Assembly (NCBI GenBank): GCA_016204465.1
Contig: JACQKQ010000003.1
Span: forward strand, 1 to 34,821
Origin: Candidatus Levyibacteriota bacterium
Lineage (GTDB): Bacteria; Patescibacteriota; Microgenomatia; Levybacterales; UBA12049
Length of the DNA: 34,821 bases
Direction: 5' to 3'
The position numbers and the translations under genes were made by a program. The notes under the pieces are model-generated. The model saw nothing but the letters and a program-made list of their open reading frames with translations, ran no database searches and had not been told where the DNA came from. This document shows, piece after piece, positions 31,630 to 34,821 of this stretch (positions are counted from its first letter, which is position 1; the number at the start of each line of letters is the position of its first letter).

Positions 31630-32556
31630 TTATGTTTTGATAATCGTGCACCACGACTGATACTTTTTTTCATTACCCCGCACAGCAGAGAAAAACAGTT
31701 CTTGTAGTTTTTTTGTTATAGGGCCACGCTTCCCTTTCCCGATGGTTCTCCCATCTATTTTTGCAATCCAGGCAATTTGTACTCCTGTACCGCAAAGAAA
31801 TGCTTCATCTGCGATGTACAGTTCTGTTCGATCAATGGTTCTTGATTCGGTCGGGATCTTAATATCTTGTGCAAGTTGGATTACAGATCGCCTGGTAATG
31901 CCTTCAAGTGTGTCGTCAGTAACAGGAGGAGTAATAAGAATGCCGTTTCGAACAATAAAAAGATTTTCCGCCGACCCTTCGGCAACATGGCCGTCTTCGG
32001 TAAGCAGAATTGCCTCGTCAAACCCGCGCTCGGTTGCCTCTTTTCTGGCAAGGGCCGAGTTAATGTACGAACCCGAGATTTTTGCCCGCGAAGGAATCGC
32101 GTTGTCGGAAATCCGGCGCCACGAAGAAACCATAGTAGAAACCCCTTTGTTGATTGGTAAGTACTCGCCTAAAGGCAACATGTAAATGGCGATGTCAAAA
32201 TCTTTGTCTCGTTCAAGATTTGGAGAAAGGTTTGTACTGCCTGCATAAGCAAATGGACGGATATATATATCTGTTTTTGGCTTGTTTTTTTTAAGTAATT
32301 CAAGCGTTATTCTGATAAGCTCTTTATCGTTGTAACTAAGGTTTACTCCAATTATTTTTAACGATTGCAAGAATCGTTGGTAGTGGTCTTCGATACGAAA
32401 CACGCTTAAAATTTTTTTGTCTTTGTTGTAGTAAGCACGGATGCCGGCAAAAACGCCAGTGCCATACTGCAAGGCATTGGTCATAATCGGCACTTTAGCC
32501 TTATGAACCGGTGCAATTTCTCCTTGAAAGAAAACAAAAGGTAAGTAAGTATTCAT
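31630..32556 (-). CDS. ilvE: Branched-chain amino acid aminotransferase
   Basis: 308 residues, fold IV PLP aminotransferase. It would make Leu, Ile and Val from their keto acids. FFQGEIAPVHKAKVPIMTNALQYGTGVFAGIRAY, KISGSYINSALARKEATERGFDEAILL (with the PLP lysine) and GITRRSVIQLA are diagnostic. The ATG lies 1 nt after the T-run of the attenuator terminator, and its ribosome-binding GGGGGA is part of the terminator stem, so the hairpin would block both transcription and translation. First structural gene of the operon. Confidence 0.96.
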   Translation of the reverse strand: MNTYLPFVFFQGEIAPVHKAKVPIMTNALQYGTGVFAGIRAYYNKDKKILSVFRIEDHYQRFLQSLKIIGVNLSYNDKELIRITLELLKKNKPKTDIYIRPFAYAGSTNLSPNLERDKDFDIAIYMLPLGEYLPINKGVSTMVSSWRRISDNAIPSRAKISGSYINSALARKEATERGFDEAILLTEDGHVAEGSAENLFIVRNGILITPPVTDDTLEGITRRSVIQLAQDIKIPTESRTIDRTELYIADEAFLCGTGVQIAWIAKIDGRTIGKGKRGPITKKLQELFFSAVRGNEKKYQSWCTIIKT

Positions 32557-32586
32557 AAAAAAATCCCCCTTTTGTTTGGGAGATTT
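32557..32586 (-). terminator. ilv-leu attenuator terminator
   Basis: On the minus strand AAATCTCCC, 8-nt loop, GGGGGATTT (9 bp, one G-U), ending in seven T just before the ilvE ATG. It forms the 3:4 hairpin of the attenuator. Confidence 0.9.
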
Positions 32587-32659
32587 ATCTTGTCAAATGT
32601 GGCTTCTCCCAAACAGATCAGCACGCCTCGACGAGGACGATGCCAAAAAGTGAGAGAAG
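32573..32659 (-). promoter_or_regulatory. ilv-leu attenuator: alternative hairpins 1:2 and 2:3
   Basis: Segment 1 is CTTCTCTCA (32659-32651), which is the Leu-Leu-Ser codons of the leader. Segment 2 is TGTTTGGGAGAAG (32615-32603). Segment 3 is TCTCCCAAACA (32583-32573). 1:2 pairs over 9 bp; 2:3 is a perfect 11-bp match; 3:4 is the terminator. A ribosome stalled at the Leu or the Ile-Val-Leu-Val codons would cover segment 1 and leave segment 2 free to form the antiterminator. Confidence 0.9.
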
Positions 32660-32671
32660 ATAGTTTTGCAT
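32618..32671 (-). CDS. Branched-chain leader peptide of the ilv-leu attenuator
   Basis: A 17-codon frame encodes MQNYLLSLFGIVLVEAC and ends in TGA, 2 nt before segment 2. Seven of 17 residues are Leu, Ile or Val, with Leu-Leu at 5-6 and Ile-Val-Leu-Val at 11-14 (codons CTT CTC ... ATC GTC CTC GTC). The start lies 10 nt after the -10 box, with no Shine-Dalgarno. Content and position match ilvL/leuL leaders of enteric bacteria. Both Val codons are GTC, read by the tRNA-Val(GAC) encoded just beyond the end of this operon. Confidence 0.92.
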   Translation of the reverse strand: MQNYLLSLFGIVLVEAC

Positions 32672-32681
32672 ATCTATTATA

Positions 32682-32711
32682 AGTATACCTGGTATATATT
32701 GTGTTTGTCAA
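32682..32711 (-). promoter_or_regulatory. Promoter of the ilv-leu operon
   Basis: -35 TTGACA (32711-32706), 18-bp spacer, -10 TATACT (32687-32682). The predicted start is about 4 nt before the leader-peptide ATG. Confidence 0.8.
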
Positions 32712-32739
32712 ATATTATTTTTTGCCTACCCAATCGGGG

Positions 32740-32769
32740 TTGACTTTTTCTCTTTTTCTGTACTATGCT
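32740..32769 (+). promoter_or_regulatory. Promoter of the cohesin-like gene
   Basis: -35 TTGACT (32740-32745), 18-bp spacer, -10 TATGCT (32764-32769). The GTG start at 32779 follows 9 nt later. Divergent from the ilv-leu promoter. Confidence 0.5.
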
Positions 32770-32778
32770 GAAAATGAC

Positions 32779-33510
32779 GTGCATTGTTTCTATCTTAAAA
32801 AGTGTCTTATTGTTTTTGTAGGCCTAATTGGTGTTCTTTTTGTCGCTAAATCCGCTAATGCAAGTGCCGCATACTACTTTAATCCACAGCGAAAATCCTT
32901 AAATGTTGGAGAAACTATTCAAGTTGAATTGCGTCTCAACACAGATGGAGAAGCAGTAAACGCACATTCTGCTCTTATTTCATTTCCATCAGACATACTT
33001 GAGGTAAAAGCAGATTCAACAGGCAATACGTTTTCAATAGAAGCGCAACGCAATTTCTCCGATGGGTTTATTGAAATCTCGGAGGGAAGTATTGACCCAG
33101 TATCGGGCGATGTCTTAATTGCAACGCTTTCAGTCAGGGCAGAAGAAGAAGGAACAGCCATGATGTCGTTTTCAGATGGATCCGCAGTTGCGCGATATGC
33201 TGATAGTTCTGACGCATTATCACTCTCAAGAAGCCTTGCCGGGTTTTACACGATTGAAGGGGGAGGACAACAAACAGCATCACAAGAAGAACCAAAAGTA
33301 ATACGGCAGCTCAAAAAAATAATTCCGATTAAACCGAAGACAATCTACCCGACAAAAAAAGTAATACCGACAACTCCTCAAAAACTTCCTGAAGCTTACA
33401 GTGAAGAATTATTTGCTACACCGACAAATGTAAAACCAACAGCAATTCCTTTCAGAGCGCTTCCTGTTCAACCGGCTCCCCGACCGTTTTGGAAATTTTG
33501 GTGGTGGTAG
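32779..33510 (+). CDS. Secreted cohesin-domain-like protein
   Basis: 243 residues from GTG 32779. An N-terminal signal peptide (KKCLIVFVGLIGVLFVA, then SANASA as likely cleavage region) is followed by one beta-rich domain, about residues 30-155, of cohesin type: SLNVGETIQVELRLNT, SALISFPSDILEV, GDVLIATLSVRA. Next comes a Lys/Pro/Thr-rich linker, and the chain ends in the aromatic cluster FWKFWWW. In CPR-type surface proteins such domains are thought to mediate adhesion or scaffold binding; here no dockerin, sortase motif or C-terminal membrane helix is seen. The longer reading from 32701 crosses the promoter and was rejected. Confidence 0.8.
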   Translation: MHCFYLKKCLIVFVGLIGVLFVAKSANASAAYYFNPQRKSLNVGETIQVELRLNTDGEAVNAHSALISFPSDILEVKADSTGNTFSIEAQRNFSDGFIEISEGSIDPVSGDVLIATLSVRAEEEGTAMMSFSDGSAVARYADSSDALSLSRSLAGFYTIEGGGQQTASQEEPKVIRQLKKIIPIKPKTIYPTKKVIPTTPQKLPEAYSEELFATPTNVKPTAIPFRALPVQPAPRPFWKFWWW

Positions 33511-33533
33511 TGTAGCAAAAAAGCTACATTTTT
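33511..33533 (+). terminator. Terminator of the cohesin-like gene
   Basis: TGTAGC AAAAAA GCTACA followed by five T, starting next to the stop codon. Confidence 0.85.
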
Positions 33534-33541
33534 GATATACT
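33533..33541 (+). promoter_or_regulatory. Candidate promoter of typA (extended -10)
   Basis: TGATATACT is an extended -10 directly behind the upstream terminator. No clear -35. Confidence 0.45.
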
Positions 33542-33569
33542 GTATTTGCCGCAGTGGGCGGCATTCAAT

Positions 33570-33625
33570 CCTCCAAAAGCCATACTTTACCGTTTGGCGG
33601 TGAAGCAGGCAAAGGGAGGTTTTTT
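33570..33625 (+). promoter_or_regulatory. Terminator-like hairpin in the typA leader
   Basis: A long irregular stem: CCTCC / GGAGG, GCC / GGC, and TTTACCG / CGGTGAA, followed by six T. It sits between the candidate promoter and the typA ATG, and the GGGAGG arm is also the likely Shine-Dalgarno (12 nt before the ATG). A 29-codon frame starting at TTG 33546 ends in an ATGA overlap with typA. Confidence 0.5.
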
Positions 33626-33631
33626 GATAGT

Positions 33632-34821
33632 ATGAATATACGAAACATCGCCATTATTGCACACGTTGACCACGGCAAAACAACATTGGTTGACGCGCTG
33701 CTCAAGCAATCAAAAACAAAAATGCACCGCGATACTGCGGATACGCTTATTATGGACAGCAATGAGCTAGAGAAAGAGCGGGGTATTACTATTTTTTCCA
33801 AAAACGCATCGGTTGTTTGGAGGGATACAAAAATAAATATTATTGACACCCCAGGCCATGCAGATTTTGGCGGAGAAGTTGAGCGCGTGTTGAAAATGGC
33901 AGACGGGTGTTTACTGCTTATTGACGCTAAAGAAGGCCCGATGCCGCAAACCCGGTTTGTACTAAAAAAAGCACTTGAGCTCAAGCTTAAGATTATTGTC
34001 GTCGTGAATAAAATTGATAAACACGATGCGAGAGTTCACTACGTGCTTGACAAAACGCTCGATTTGTTTTTGGAACTAGGGGCAAGTGATCATATTGCAG
34101 ATTTTCCCATTGTCTATTCATCTGGAAAAACAGGAAGGGCTGGACGTACTGAAGATTTGTCTCAAATGCAAGATATTACTCCTCTTTTTGATGTCATTTT
34201 GGAGCAGATTCCAGTCCCAAGCGGAAGCATTGATGCTCCACTGCAAATGCTAGTCACAACGCTCTCAAGCGATTCACATAAAGGCAGCATTGCTGTTGGT
34301 CGAATCTACAACGGAAGTATAAAAAACGGGCAGGACGTTGTGCAAATTATAAGAGATGGAGAGCAGGAAAAGTGGCGGATAACATCCCTTATGACGTTTG
34401 AGGGATTAGAGAGAATCGAAACACAAAAAGCCACGTGTGGCGATATTGTAGCGGTTTCAGGTATCCAAGAACCGATAATTGGCGAAACAATTGCGGACGT
34501 AAACACTCCCATCGCCCTGCCAATTTTAACGATTGAAGAACCGACGATCCAAGTCACCATAATGGTCAACAATTCGCCGTTCGCCGGGAAAGAAGGCGCA
34601 TTTAAAACGTCGCGCCAAATTCGGGACAGATTATACAAAGAACTCGAGACCGACATGGCCTTGCGAGTCGAAGATGCGGACAACGGATGGATAGTATCTG
34701 GAAGAGGAGAACTGCATTTAGCAATTGTTATTGAGCGAATGCGTCGGGAAGGATATGAATTCCAGGTAGGCCGGCCGCAAGTGATTGACAAAGTTATTGA
34801 CGGCAAAAAACAGACTCCGTA
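33632..34821 (+). CDS. typA: Translational GTPase TypA/BipA, C-terminus cut by window edge
   Basis: The first 396 residues are in the window. G1 AHVDHGKT, switch I RGITI, G3 DTPGHADF, G4 NKID and G5 SSGK form the GTPase domain, followed by domain II (about residues 210-300) and the elongation-factor domain III with VEDADNGWIVSGRGELHLAIVIERMRREGYEFQVGRP, typical of TypA/BipA. It acts on the ribosome, in stress and assembly. The ATG was chosen since the family starts at IRNIAIIAHVDHGK; an in-frame GTG at 33554 would add 26 unconserved residues. Confidence 0.95.
   Translation, partial: MNIRNIAIIAHVDHGKTTLVDALLKQSKTKMHRDTADTLIMDSNELEKERGITIFSKNASVVWRDTKINIIDTPGHADFGGEVERVLKMADGCLLLIDAKEGPMPQTRFVLKKALELKLKIIVVVNKIDKHDARVHYVLDKTLDLFLELGASDHIADFPIVYSSGKTGRAGRTEDLSQMQDITPLFDVILEQIPVPSGSIDAPLQMLVTTLSSDSHKGSIAVGRIYNGSIKNGQDVVQIIRDGEQEKWRITSLMTFEGLERIETQKATCGDIVAVSGIQEPIIGETIADVNTPIALPILTIEEPTIQVTIMVNNSPFAGKEGAFKTSRQIRDRLYKELETDMALRVEDADNGWIVSGRGELHLAIVIERMRREGYEFQVGRPQVIDKVIDGKKQTP

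Overview
The window comes from an AT-rich bacterial genome read with the standard code: TGA is used as a stop, for example at the end of rplT. Genes are tightly packed with many 4-nt ATGA stop/start overlaps, intergenic spaces hold short low-complexity inverted repeats, and predicted promoters sit only 4-16 nt (mostly 5-10) from start codons. Together with a short ThrS without a TGS domain, this suggests a Candidate Phyla Radiation (Patescibacteria) genome. That assignment is inference; no rRNA or marker tree is available. There are no transposases, integrases, prophage genes or CRISPR arrays.

Layout. (1) 1-7799, minus strand: an aromatic amino-acid operon in transcription order DAHP synthase, aroB, aroQ, aroA, aroK, aroE, aroC, tyrA-pheA fusion. 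This is the whole shikimate pathway plus the prephenate branch; the fusion runs off the left edge. (2) 7796-10799, minus: thrS, infC, rpmI, rplT. (3) 10814-17264: a threonine/aspartate-family island with a coiled-coil protein, thrC, a shikimate-kinase-like P-loop kinase, a fused aspartokinase-homoserine dehydrogenase, asd and an HD-domain protein. (4) tRNA-Val(GAC) at 17455. (5) 17581-32711, minus: a complete branched-chain operon in order ilvE, ilvB, ilvN fused to an aminotransferase, ilvC, leuA, ilvD, avtA, ridA, leuC, leuD, leuB, ilvA. (6) 32779-33510, plus: a secreted cohesin-like protein. (7) typA/bipA, running off the right edge.

The main discovery is a set of three textbook ribosome-mediated transcription attenuators, one in front of each minus-strand operon. 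Each has a promoter, a tiny leader peptide starting 9-10 nt after the -10 box, and mutually exclusive 1:2, 2:3 and 3:4 hairpins ending in a U-tract terminator. The leader peptides match the operons: MNKAQNWFYFFFASLIGR (Trp/Phe/Tyr) before the aro operon, MKISAIICTTTTISS (Thr/Ile) before thrS, and MQNYLLSLFGIVLVEAC (Leu/Ile/Val) before the ilv-leu operon. The aro attenuator terminator is also the only visible terminator for thrS-infC-rpmI-rplT.

Other unusual points are an in-frame fusion of the acetolactate synthase regulatory subunit to a class I aminotransferase, a TyrA-PheA fusion, a P-loop kinase placed where a homoserine kinase is missing, inverted repeats that fill the stop-to-start gaps inside operons, and a perfect 24-bp palindrome between the HD gene and tRNA-Val.
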